64,000 nt of DNA from Yarrowia lipolytica (lineage: Eukaryota > Ascomycota > Dipodascomycetes > Dipodascales): the NCBI RefSeq assembly GCF_001761485.1, contig NC_090775.1:2425001-2489000 (forward strand), given 5' to 3'. The first letter of the stretch is position 1. Every line of letters starts with the position of its first letter. A model generated the notes under the pieces. The model was not told the origin of the DNA, ran no database searches, and saw only the letters and a program-made list of their open reading frames with translations. Below, one piece after another: positions 31,432-41,749 of this stretch. Position numbers and translations under genes: made by a program.

Positions 31432-32634
31432 ATGCAACCCTCTATGGTTGACGAAACAGTGAATTATGTCAATGCCAGCCTGGGCCTTGACATCGGAGCC
31501 TCTCCTGCCCTTGCAGACGCCTCCGCCTCCTCTAACACCTCCGTGCCCAAGTCTATCTTTGTGGAGACCCACCGACCCCGAAGAGCTTCCATTTCTTCCG
31601 GTCACATTGCCAAGGCTACTGCTGCCGTTGCCGCCCTCCAGGAGCAGCAGAAGCAGCGACACAGCAGTCACCGAAGCGAGTCTGAGCACACTCGACTCGT
31701 TGAGGGCGCCTGTCGACACATTGCCGAGGCCGCCGCTCAGGCAGCTGTTGCCGCCGTAAAGGACAACGACGTCCAGATCGAGGAAGACTCTCGACGAAAG
31801 GTTGTGAAGATCCAGCGAAAGCGACGACGAGGTGGTATCCTGGGCTTCAAGGAGCTTGCAGCCAAGTCGGGTCTGTCTCCCTGGCACTTCCACCGAGTCT
31901 TCCGATCCATCACCGGCCTGACTCCCAAGGCTTATGGTGATGCTTGTTGGAAGGCTGTTACCAACAAGCTGTCTGACCCGGAGCTGCTCACCAACATCAA
32001 GGAAGAGCACGGTGTGTCCACCAAGACTGAAATGGAGCCTCCTAAAGAGAACCACTCCGCCTCGGTCACCCCCCAGCACACCCCTACCATGGCCCAGTCA
32101 CTGCCTACGCCTTCCTACCCCTTTGAGCCTGTGACTCCGTTCGAGGCAGCCCCGGCTATGACTTCCAACCCTATGCCTCAATTTGATAACACTCCTTTCG
32201 AGTCTATGTCTTACGAGCCTCCTTTTGAGACGTGCTCCTCCATGACTTCTCCCGAATCTACTATGTCCTTTGATGTTCCTTTCATGTCACCTCTGGCCAA
32301 CAATGCCACTCTGACAGCGCCTGCATCCGCAGTTTTTAACACCCAACAGCAGTACTACTACGACTGGTACCAGATGCCCTCCGAGGTGCCTAACATGCCC
32401 ATCGGCACTCCGACAACACAGCCTTCTTTCACCCTTGACATTCCTGATAATATGTCTGATTCTACTGCCACACAGCCCATGTCTTGCCACTCGGCATCGT
32501 CGGCATCTTCTCTTTTGGACTCGGTTCACACTCCAGGTGAAGAGTTCAAAGATGAGATGGCTTCTTGGATTGATACCAAAGACACCTTCACCGTTGACCA
32601 GAACCCCTCTTATGTCGACATGGGCTTCCAGTAA
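31432..32634 (+). CDS. Transcription regulator with AraC/Ada-type helix-turn-helix
   Basis: A 400-residue protein. Residues about 87-180 resemble the DNA-binding segment of bacterial Ada and AraC-family regulators: a TRLVEGACRHI helix, a basic insertion (RRKVVKIQRKRRRGG, 121-135), then the diagnostic FKELAAKSGLSPWHFHRVFRSI-TGLTPKAY helix-turn-helix (139-168). Ada's zinc-binding cysteines and its methyltransferase PCHR site are absent, so this is not a DNA-repair enzyme; only a few scattered cysteines exist. The remainder (residues 200-400) is proline-, serine-, threonine- and methionine-rich with acidic patches, as in fungal activation domains. Presumably a nuclear DNA-binding regulator co-opted from an Ada-like ancestor (inference). 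It lies alone in a roughly 15-kb desert. The start is the first in-frame ATG, after a C/T-rich leader. Confidence 0.85.
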   Translation: MQPSMVDETVNYVNASLGLDIGASPALADASASSNTSVPKSIFVETHRPRRASISSGHIAKATAAVAALQEQQKQRHSSHRSESEHTRLVEGACRHIAEAAAQAAVAAVKDNDVQIEEDSRRKVVKIQRKRRRGGILGFKELAAKSGLSPWHFHRVFRSITGLTPKAYGDACWKAVTNKLSDPELLTNIKEEHGVSTKTEMEPPKENHSASVTPQHTPTMAQSLPTPSYPFEPVTPFEAAPAMTSNPMPQFDNTPFESMSYEPPFETCSSMTSPESTMSFDVPFMSPLANNATLTAPASAVFNTQQQYYYDWYQMPSEVPNMPIGTPTTQPSFTLDIPDNMSDSTATQPMSCHSASSASSLLDSVHTPGEEFKDEMASWIDTKDTFTVDQNPSYVDMGFQ

Positions 32635-34408
32635 GCTGGCACTTACTGAACCATTTATTTATTGAATCTACTCACCCTCTATTGTCTACCTAAAACAACT
32701 AACCCCCTTCCCTCCTCTCCTCCGGATGCCCCGATGTTGATCATCAATTTCTATTGATTTTACAATGCTCCTTTTTTTGTCGCTGCAGCTTTGAAAGCCG
32801 GCACACTTGTTGATCACAACCAGTCCGATTCTTCTTCCACTATTGTTTGATATCTGTTTCTTGCCCATCCATCTGTGCAGAACAGTTCACAATCACGTTT
32901 CCAATCACCATCTTTCGCCACATGTTTCACCACCCTTTTTTCGAACATTCTTGCTGCTTGCGAGGAATGCTTCTCATTCTGATCTTTGTACTTTTTTATT
33001 TTATTTATTTCGGACGACGTTTGTTTTATCATGTTTTTCTTTCCTCTTTTTCTTTTCCCCCACAAAAAACCTTTGGGCAGCGACACCACTGTAGACACTT
33101 GTATGCTAACCATCTTTACTCCCTTCTCTAGATCCCCGATTCTCGAACAGCTCCGAACCCATGCGAAGAGTCCGATTCCACTCAGTCCACTCCAATCTTC
33201 AGTCAGCCCACTTCCACCACCGACCATGGTTGCCCTCTCTACGCCTCACTGCGTCTTTTTACGCCTTCCCACTCCTCCTCGCTCCTCCCACGTCGCCGCC
33301 TTTACGTTTGTTTCGCCACCGAAAGATACCCCTTCCTCTTCTTCATGTTCATTTTTTTGACTGCCTCTGAAACACTTCACGTGTGGACGGGTGACCGTTT
33401 CCGGTAAGCTTCTGCTGCTGGATAACTTTAACTGATCTATATATTGAAATTCCACCTTTTTGTTATTTAGCGGAAATCCCCGCTCCTTGGATGTTTTTTT
33501 GTTGTTGTGCAACTAACTACAGGACTCTTAGCCACGGTGCTTCTCTGCTTTGCTTGGGGACCGCGGCTACGTGTCTTCTTTCCTTTCTTTGTCAAGACAG
33601 TCTTGGCTTTTCCGCGACACCCACATTTTTTTCGCCTCTTTTTCAGCTCGCCTCTTTTTCAGCTCGCTTCTTTTCTCGCCAATCTCGCCCCCTCGTACTC
33701 ATACAGTACATTACTGTGCTACGACTTGTATCGTACGGACTTAAGTGTACACCCCATCCCCTCGTGCAGAGTGCAGAAACAGCCTGAAATGTTATTTAAC
33801 CGAGCTCTTCGTTTGATAGGTCAGTGACGCCGCCTTACTGCGCTGGGGCATAGAGTTGAGATCAAAGAGTTCGTCTTGAGAGCTTGTATTTTCGAAAGGG
33901 TTTGCCGAAAAGCCGCCACTGCATTCCAACAACTTTCTAACCAATATATAATGTTTGATCTTGTAGAAAATGGTGCTTTGTATACTGTAGCCGTCTCCCG
34001 GACTCCTTGAACACCTGTAGCGAGTCTAGGCACGCTCTAATGTGGCTTCGGAATAATACTCGGAATAACCGTCCTTCAAAGGAGACCAGAGGCATATCTA
34101 CACTTGGTTAAAGCTGGACAAAACTTACCCAAAACAAGCGCTCAGGATGTACAAGTCGTAGAGTTTTAGATGATACAACAATGTAACATACGTCTCCAGG
34201 AGCACTTTGCGGTCATGATGCGTTTCCACCGTCAAACAAGGCCAAATACGTCCTGGGTACGGCACTGCTTTGGAGGTCAGATGCACGTGCATTGCAGTAC
34301 GCCCAAACAAGCGGTTGTCTCTGCGCGGTTGCGTCAACATATGTACGAACAGCTTCCGTCCCCAATGCATGGGAGTGTAAAAGCCCTACAGAAGCGGCTT
34401 GTACAACG

Positions 34409-34431
34409 TTGACACATTGACACATTGACAC
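34409..34431. repeat. Tandem ttgacaca repeat
   Basis: Two full and one nearly full copy of ttgacaca, immediately followed by ctagcg, part of the CACTAGCG motif seen elsewhere in the desert. Confidence 0.8.
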
Positions 34432-34694
34432 TAGCGTGGAGGTTGTTGTATCAATCAATAGCTGGAGTGCAGGCGGTTGCGGGGCTCAAGTCCTCATGCC
34501 CACGGGAGCTTTTCTGGCTCCACAGTTGCCGTTAAACTATTTCCCATTCTCTCGACGCCCATACAGGCACTTTTCGTTTCCGTATAGCAACCTGGGTTGA
34601 AAAACCAATGTCTGTACCGTACCTCCAAGTTGTTGCCTCGAAAGCACACGCAAGGTTAACCACCGCAGTAGTCTGCAGTATCGGCTCTAGGTCG

Positions 34695-34710
34695 GCACTA
34701 GCGCTAGTGC
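34695..34710. repeat. Perfect 16-bp palindrome
   Basis: GCACTAGCGCTAGTGC equals its own reverse complement. Partial copies of the half-site are clustered at 27246-27307 and at 34428-34437. Confidence 0.9.
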
Positions 34711-37443
34711 GAGGCCAGCATCGCTAGATGAAGTATCGGAGCCTAAAGGGCCGCCCTGTCATCGTGCCCCACGCAGCGGCCTGGTGCAGTAGTGCCTTCT
34801 CATGCGCCTAGTAATGAATGCGGCTAGTAATGGAATGGTGCCTTAAATCAGAAGTGCGGGTGCGTCCTTGAGTCACCTGTCCGTTGCAGATGGTCTTCTC
34901 CTCCTCCGACTCCGGATACGGTTCAACACGAGCTTAGAGCGGAACCATCATGCCGAATCCCCTCACCTTTGGCTTTGGTCTGCGCCTTTGATGGGCTCGT
35001 AAAACGCTATTCCCGCCTGGAGAGGACAACGAAAAGTCTACATCCGCGATGCACAAAACATGAGTGGGCTGTGACGATCTCCGACATCACAGACTTTTGG
35101 GACTGCACGTAGCAGGACGCTCAAAGTAAAAAAGACGCAATGACTACCCAATCCGGCTCTTCCGTGCAAATCTCAGACCTCCTGTAGCTGTAATGTATGT
35201 AGCCCACAAAAGGCCCTCCCAACAAGACGAAGAGGATCACACAAGTCCTATAGCTTCTTGGTTGAATAGACATAACATGTGCAAGGTCAAACGAAACCAG
35301 AGAGACGGCGGGATAAGTGGGTCCCTTAAGTCTAGGGGTCTGCAGGCCAAGCAGTATACGGCTCTGGCCCATCTCTCGTACGATGGCGTCACTGTGGACT
35401 TTGCAGCCACACTGTGGGTATGGGTACATTCCTGTCCCCGGGTACCAGTACATACTGTAAGGTACTCGTACCAGCATGAGTAGTTACCGGTATAGTACAA
35501 GCAACCTGGCAACCATTACCGCCACTTTGTCTTGTTCCAGCAGTTTTATGATTCACGGATAACTTTTTATTGATATTAAAAGTCTCCGGAGCTCAGGGCC
35601 CCTTGCCAACAATGCTGGAAATAAACCCCGCAGTCTCTTGTCTCATACCGCAGACGCACACCTGCAAAGCGGCCTTGAGCGATGGAACTCGGTAACGAAC
35701 AATGGTTTTATATATATTTCGGCTGATAATGTATTTGACTGCTTTTGAGCCCGTGCTTGGCCAAATGAAATCATAATCTGACTTTATAGAACCTCTTCTC
35801 CTCGCTCGCTAAAGCGCCCTTGTTCAGAAACAGTCTTCCAAAGGGCGGAGATGATGGAGTACATTCGAGGTACAGGTGGGGTATTTGCACCAACCAATGT
35901 CATCACCGTATGTACTCGTACTCGTATAACTCCTCCTTGGATCGACCAGTGTCATCACCAGATAGACACCTCAGATGAGCGCCAGCCTTGGAGAGACACA
36001 CACTAACGACAGCCCTCTTCTCGTCATGTTTTCTTTTTCCCCCGCAAGAACTGCTTTTTCCGACGCAACTCCGCCAGATATGGGGGTTAAATTCTACCCA
36101 CCTCCACATGGAAATCTACTCCTCAGAACAAACCTACACATGTTGAGAGCTCAGTGTGGGCATCTTGCCAGTCTCACATAATAGAAGGCCAAATGAGTTG
36201 CTGTGGAAGTCGACCATGCTTGCTTTGAGACAGATTGCCGCCAGGAACGAAAAGTGGATGATATGTGAATACAGCGGTTTTTGTCAGGGAGAGATAAGCT
36301 CCTGGTGGAGACCCGGCGACAAGACATGGCCTGTGTGTACAGTGGAAGCTACAGTATCTTCTAAAACATGTACAGTATGGAGAGTGTCTTAGTTTTAGTG
36401 CAACTCCCATGCCAGTAGCATCCCATGATGTTACCCCAATCGCATGATACACTTGTGCTTCACAGTGTCTCATGAATCATTATTACCGAAGCATCCAAGT
36501 GCTTTTTGAGCTCTAAACCCTGGCGATAGACAATGGACAAAAGCACCGACTCGCCCCAGCAACTCGTAAAATATCCCGGGACCTTAACTGTGTCTTGGAC
36601 ATGTGATGGTTCAGCTGGAGGAGAGCTGTGATGTGCTTTTTAGGTCAACATTCGAGGGAAAAAGCAATATCACGGAGATGTTTTCACGGATTGGACGTGG
36701 ATCTCCGGCGGTCTCGGAGTGACAAAGTGTTTGATTCAATTGAGTACATAAAGGATCATAATCATATGACGGAAGGAACTGTGGAAAACTAAAGAATTGT
36801 CTCGGTTCAAAATGTAACACTTGTATGTCGTCTTGTTAGAGACTCCAGATAAGAGTGTGTCAAGGTGAGCACAGTCTGAAGTGATGGTCGAGGGAGTCAA
36901 AGATATTCGCTGGTTGTTCCAGGCAGTCCAAAGTGACGCCTGTTTGTTCCATATCTCATTAACAGTCCAGAAGTGCTACAGCCAAGTCTTTGGTGCTCGT
37001 ATGTCCTCTGAGGCATGCCTGTTAGGATGCTACTATTGATCTACAAGCGTGAAACCGTCGGGATGTACTGTATCTAGACTAAAGATCTCATTTTGTAAGA
37101 GTACAGCAGTTTCAGCTTCTGTAAATAACCGAGTGTATCTACTTTTCCGTCACTATCGTGGAGACAAGATAGGACGCAACCTGCGCTACCAGACAGAACA
37201 TAATCAGACCCCGTATGTCGACTCGTGTGAGACAATAGTAATGACTAAGACTATATTCCCTGGGTACTTCTACTAGTAGTGCGTGATGGCCACTCACAAT
37301 GGTACGAGTACATACGTACATACACTGTCAGTAAAAAGCTCGCTAGGAAGCCCTACAAGCACACCTCACTCTGGTCGGCACAAGTACTCGAACATTTGGA
37401 TTGTAGCTCGACTCTCGGAAGATACAACGTTGTAACACCCCCG

Positions 37444-37475
37444 ACTATACTGCTCCAACACTATACTGCTCCAAC
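37444..37475. repeat. Tandem 16-bp duplication
   Basis: The unit actatactgctccaac occurs twice in direct succession, just downstream of the PEX7 stop codon, so it may lie in the PEX7 3'UTR. Confidence 0.85.
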
Positions 37476-37517
37476 ACTTACCATGTTAATCATGCATTGC
37501 ACTATTGTTTCTATTGT

Positions 37518-38588
37518 TTACGCATGCCAAACATAAACCATCTGGTCCCATCCAACGGTGGTGATCCATCCAGGATCGCCCCATAACGACCAGTCGCCGC
37601 CAATAACGAACTCTGTGTGTCTGTCCATGCATTTCACTTCTGTTCCACCCCGCTGTCGAGCCAGATAGTTGCCTCCAGTGCTAGCGTCCCGCCAAACTCG
37701 AGCAGTCATGTCGTAAGAACACGACAGCAGCAAGTCGGCATGATGCGGTGACCACGAAACTCCTCTGACGGGTAGTCTGTGGCCCAGAATCAAGCTCAAT
37801 GGCTGAACGGGTTGGTTGGCTGCAGGTTGAGTCATTCGGATATCGTAGACCTGAACAGACCGATCAACGCCACCTGTGGCAATCACTGTGGGTCTGTACT
37901 TGTTCCAGTCCAGCGACAGAACCTCTGGTGGTCCTCCAGACTCGGTTTGCTGCGTGGAAAACTGTTGCTGGAGAGGCTGGGGTGCTCGAGTGTCCCACAC
38001 CTTGACCATTCCTGTGGAGTGTGCGGATGCAATAATCGAGTCTGTGTGAGGCGAGAATTTCGCCGAATAAATGCACTCCTGGGCTGCTGCCTGGTTGGGG
38101 GCCGTCTGACGGCCAATGTGAGCTGAAGCGTTTGTTCCCTGGGCCGGAGCAGGCTGGCCAAGGGTCATGATGGAGTTTGTACGTTCCGGCGTCCAGATTT
38201 TGATTGTAGAGTCCCATGAAGATGTGCAGAAGAGCGCCTTGTTGGCCATGTTCCAGTTGACAGAGAAGACTTCCCGTGTGTGCTCCTTGAACGATACCAG
38301 AGGGAAGGCACCGGCCTTGATGTCGAACAGCTTGACTGATCCGTCTCCGCAGGCGGTTGCCACGTGGTTTTCATGTTGCTCGGACCACGCGACATCAAAA
38401 ATGCCGTCCTGGGTGTCAAACTGGCCTTCGCAGACCATGCGGCCCTCGGGAGAGATGCCCAGAATGAAGAGTTTTCCGTTTCCGACCAGCCCGTAGTTGG
38501 CCGCCGTTCCGACCGCAATCTTGTCGTTGAAAAACGGCGAGTAGTTGGCCGCGTAGCCGTTGAATCCCTGTGTTTTGAATCCCAACAT
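37518..38588 (-). CDS. PEX7: Peroxisomal PTS2 receptor Pex7
   Basis: A 356-residue WD40 beta-propeller that binds proteins carrying the N-terminal PTS2 signal (such as thiolase) in the cytosol and, with a Pex20-type co-receptor in this yeast, delivers them to peroxisomes. The N-terminus FKTQGFNGYAANYSPF is the conserved Pex7 start. WD repeats are recognisable by endings such as VKLFDI, IKIWTP, VKVWDT, VQVYDI and ARVWRD, with a final VYVWHA. The repeat spacing gives about six to seven blades, the family norm. It carries a short Gln/Ala-rich loop between blades three and four. The start ATG at 38588 gives the standard MLGFKTQGF. NAA38 lies 80 bases upstream in the same orientation. Confidence 0.93.
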   Translation of the reverse strand: MLGFKTQGFNGYAANYSPFFNDKIAVGTAANYGLVGNGKLFILGISPEGRMVCEGQFDTQDGIFDVAWSEQHENHVATACGDGSVKLFDIKAGAFPLVSFKEHTREVFSVNWNMANKALFCTSSWDSTIKIWTPERTNSIMTLGQPAPAQGTNASAHIGRQTAPNQAAAQECIYSAKFSPHTDSIIASAHSTGMVKVWDTRAPQPLQQQFSTQQTESGGPPEVLSLDWNKYRPTVIATGGVDRSVQVYDIRMTQPAANQPVQPLSLILGHRLPVRGVSWSPHHADLLLSCSYDMTARVWRDASTGGNYLARQRGGTEVKCMDRHTEFVIGGDWSLWGDPGWITTVGWDQMVYVWHA

Positions 38589-38668
38589 GTGTAAAGATGT
38601 GATTTGTGTACTAGAGTGTGTAGAGTAGGTGAGTGTGATTGAGTGTCAGTGCTTGTGTTTCGGTTGAC

Positions 38669-38929
38669 TTAACAAGCAATTCCAACAGATTCAATGTCGT
38701 CGCCCTTGACAACTACCATTCCAACGTACCGCTGATGGGTACGAACTCCTTTTCTGCTGCGAACCTCGCTGGTGTCAGTGAGAATGAGATTGGCCTCGTT
38801 GTCGATGGTGATGAGGCGGCCGAAAAAGGTGCGCTGGTCGTCTTCGGGGCTGCTGTCGCTATCTGGCTTCACGGCGACTCGGAGAGGTTGCGAAATGAAC
38901 CTGTTGAGCTGAGTCTGGATCGAAGACAT
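38669..38929 (-). CDS. NAA38: NatC auxiliary Sm-like subunit (Naa38/Mak31 type)
   Basis: An 86-residue single Sm-fold protein. The Sm1-like segment FFGRLITIDNEANLILTDTSE and the Sm2-like segment YVGMVVVKGDDIESVGI resemble LSMD1/Mak31, the small subunit of the N-terminal acetyltransferase NatC (Naa30-Naa35-Naa38), which acetylates Met-hydrophobic N-termini at the ribosome. The final VGMVVVKGDDIESV pattern is closer to Naa38 than to Lsm1-8, which usually end with G-x-x-I/V in a shorter form and have a stronger D-G in Sm1. It has no N- or C-terminal extension. It is tandem with PEX7, but each probably has its own transcript. An LSM protein of another class is the alternative. Confidence 0.75.
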   Translation of the reverse strand: MSSIQTQLNRFISQPLRVAVKPDSDSSPEDDQRTFFGRLITIDNEANLILTDTSEVRSRKGVRTHQRYVGMVVVKGDDIESVGIAC

Positions 38930-41749
38930 TACTTTGGGTGGGGGAATGAGTGAGAAAAAGTTAGGTGTGTGAGTGGGTTAGGGGAGTGCAATCTGGTATC
39001 GCAGTGTGGATTGGTGGTGGCGGTGGCGTAGGTCACTTGTCGTGCTGTCGGAGTGTAGGAAGCGGATGCGTACTCTTTTTGGTATCGAGATCACTAGCAC
39101 AGTAAACCAAAGCTGTCGCTCAAACTTGACTTGCCCTATTTATACTGTAAGATGTGGGAGTGGGTGTGTCTCCCACTGTTGATTGGGTTCACACATTGAG
39201 GGGGTGCCTGAAAATTAGACCGGGTCCGGACTGTACGCGGTCATCACGTACAGTACTTGTATAAAACAAAATGTCGTGCTTGTAGGGTGGTTTCTGTGTT
39301 ACTAAGAGAGAAGAACAAAAAAACACACTTCAATCACTCTCTAGTCTCCCAGAAGTGCTTCCATCTCAAACTCCTAATCAATCTCATCTCACTGTTTCCC
39401 AAGGTTAGACTCTCAAGCATCCCAAACCGCCTTGATTTTGAGATGTAGATGTCCCCGTGGCTCGAGGAAGTGATGGTTTAGTGTCGGACGTTGGTGTATT
39501 TATATTCTTAACAACCAAACGTCACAACCCCTCTGTCGTTATACTCCTCTTGACAACGCACGTGTGGAGTGGTATGGAGCAGTTCAACCCAGTTATGATT
39601 GGTCTTTCGTGCAAGTACCTACTGTACTGAGAAGCTTGGGCTCAATAACTTGGGCACTTATACACACACAAGTAAAGATCTATTTACTTCACGAAACGTG
39701 TACAGAAACGTGTACATAACGGGCACATAACGGCTTCTCTCTCTACTCGCACCAATCCTAACCTCATTGTCAGTCCCTCAACCTCGGCTCAGCCATGCTA
39801 ACGGACGTGCATTGAAGCACTGCAGAATACCATCTGCTTCGGTCATGTATGTACAGTGTGTACGATACTGTAGGTGTTGAATGTGTTTTTTTAAGCTGGG
39901 AGCGGTGCGTGTAGTGAGAGAGATGTGCTGTTTTTTCAGCACTCGTGCAGTGAGTAATGTACATCACACGTACTCGTACTCGCACTGGTTGTGAAACAGT
40001 AGAAGTTCTATTGTACAGTAGTGTTGAGTTTTGTTAGCTTTAGTTGGACATGCGTTTAGCTTTCGAGACGACAGAAACCGCACCAGAAACCCGAATGGTG
40101 AGCATGCTCGCCAAAAGAAAGCCATCGGGCCATTAATGGCATGACTGCGTCCTATATAACATCAAATCACTCACTTAGATTCAACCCAAAGTTGGTTTCG
40201 TCTCGACCCACTTTGAATCAAAAGTGACGTCACCTCTCCAACCTTGCACCACCCAGTCAGAAGCGGAGCCTGTCTGAAGATGGGTACAAGATATCGTCCC
40301 ATCAACAAGACGGATCTGACGGTGTCACCTGTGCGATATAAGTACTCGTACTAGAACCAAGACAAAAACTGCCGCATCTGACCGTCTGTCTCCTCACCGA
40401 CCTGAAACCCACGGAACCTACTCGACTTCAACCACTAGCTACTCTGAGCGAAAAACCGGCCGCCGTCTCTTGTCTGTATCAAAATGCGGTCTGCGGCTCC
40501 CCATGTCTCACTTTTCAAACTGCAAGTGAAGAGCGGCGAGAACGAATGAGGAGCTGTTGGAGGTACGCGGGACTTGTCTGTAGACGGTGTGGAGGACGTA
40601 GGGGAAACTATTTGCACCCCGAGCCGTCCAGCATCTCGAATGCCTCCTCGTTGGCTGTCTCAGGTCTATTGGCACGGATCCCAATTTGGAAACACATCAC
40701 CTTTTTTCATTCAACCCAAAAGGTTATCAGTGAGGCTATTTTTTTGGACGAGACGGGCCTGATCCGAGCCATGGCAGTCATATTCGAGGCATAGCTGTGA
40801 AGACATGTACGAGGACAATGCGAAATTTGCATCTGTATCCACATCCGGGCTCTTTGAGAGCAACGCACGCTCAGTATTTCTACACGTACATGCACAATCG
40901 TCGACATAAACTACTGTACTCTGAAGATCACCGCAAGCAAATGTCACTAGCTACAGCTACGAGTGAGATACCACCACAGGGACGTGGAATATGCGACTCC
41001 GATCCACTCCCGCTAAAACAATGTGTCCAATTATTCCGAAACCTGCTTTTGGACAGCTGATGGCCCGCACGTTGCATCTACTTTTTGCCGCGGCCTACCC
41101 CGGCAGCAGCTTGCATTAATCCGTGCTGGGCTGGTGGGATCGGGTCGAATGGGAGTGACCAAGACAAGAGATGCAAACGGGTCCGAGTCTCCGGGTGAAT
41201 AATGGGGCCATGTGTCGGGTTGGGGCTGACTTGACCTGGATTTGGAGCGGCCAACGAGGCCAAAATCAACGTGAATCGCGCCCACAGAGCCCACAATATC
41301 CCTGGGTCGTGTACGTACGATACAATACTAGACCCACTAGCGTCAACTTAAGTCTCGAGTTTGTGCGGGGAAGTCACACCATAGTGCAGAATGACCAAGG
41401 AGCGGTACGCACGTTACCAACACTATAAGATCGACTAGTCTGGAAGAGGTGGAAGTGAATAACGAACACAGAGGGGAAATACGATGGAGATATTCCCCTC
41501 CCCTGGGCCTGTAGAATATGGCTATGGGTACAGGACGTGCATAGTCCTCGCACTCCACACAAGACCCATCAGGCCCCCAACAGGCAGCCCAAACTTTGAG
41601 CCACATAGGTTGAAACTCTACCTGTCAAAGTGACTGTACTTGAACACTGCGAGTTTAGCCTTAATAGTGAGGTTTGTTCCCATTGCTCCGCTATTGACAC
41701 CACAACCCCCAACTCTTCCTCTTTCTCTCTCGCAACAACCGATTCCAAC
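38930..41749. other. Intergenic, divergent region between NAA38 and glycogen synthase
   Basis: About 2.8 kb with no supportable gene; all open frames are short and lack motifs. GTAC-type clusters occur at 39240-39260, 39845-39870, 39958-39990 and 40335-40350. Candidate stress-response elements near the glycogen synthase start are listed separately. Confidence 0.5.
41472..41504. promoter_or_regulatory. Three stress-response-like elements upstream of glycogen synthase
   Basis: AGGGG at 41472-41476 and two head-to-tail CCCCT at 41495-41499 and 41500-41504 lie about 250-280 bases before the ATG at 41750. CCCCT/AGGGG is the STRE bound by Msn2/4-type zinc fingers, and yeast glycogen synthase genes are known STRE targets. 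The role here is inferred from motif and position. Confidence 0.5.

Larger units (their letters stand above)
32635..37517. other. Gene desert downstream of the AraC-like regulator
   Basis: No confident gene over 4.9 kb. The first kilobase (32640-33700) is strongly pyrimidine-rich on the plus strand, with many tttt/cttt tracts and no coding character; it may be a long 3'UTR or another leader. Later parts hold tandem ttgacaca units (34409-34431), a perfect 16-bp palindrome (34695-34710), GTAC motif clusters (33705-33740, 35440-35510, 35905-35925, 37300-37325) and a 16-bp duplication at 37444-37475. Confidence 0.5.

Noticed and set aside
31093-32079. Long minus-strand open frame (328 codons) opposite the AraC-like gene
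   Set aside because: It is the antisense shadow of a gene with clear domain content; its Gly/Ser/Leu/Val-rich composition has no motif.
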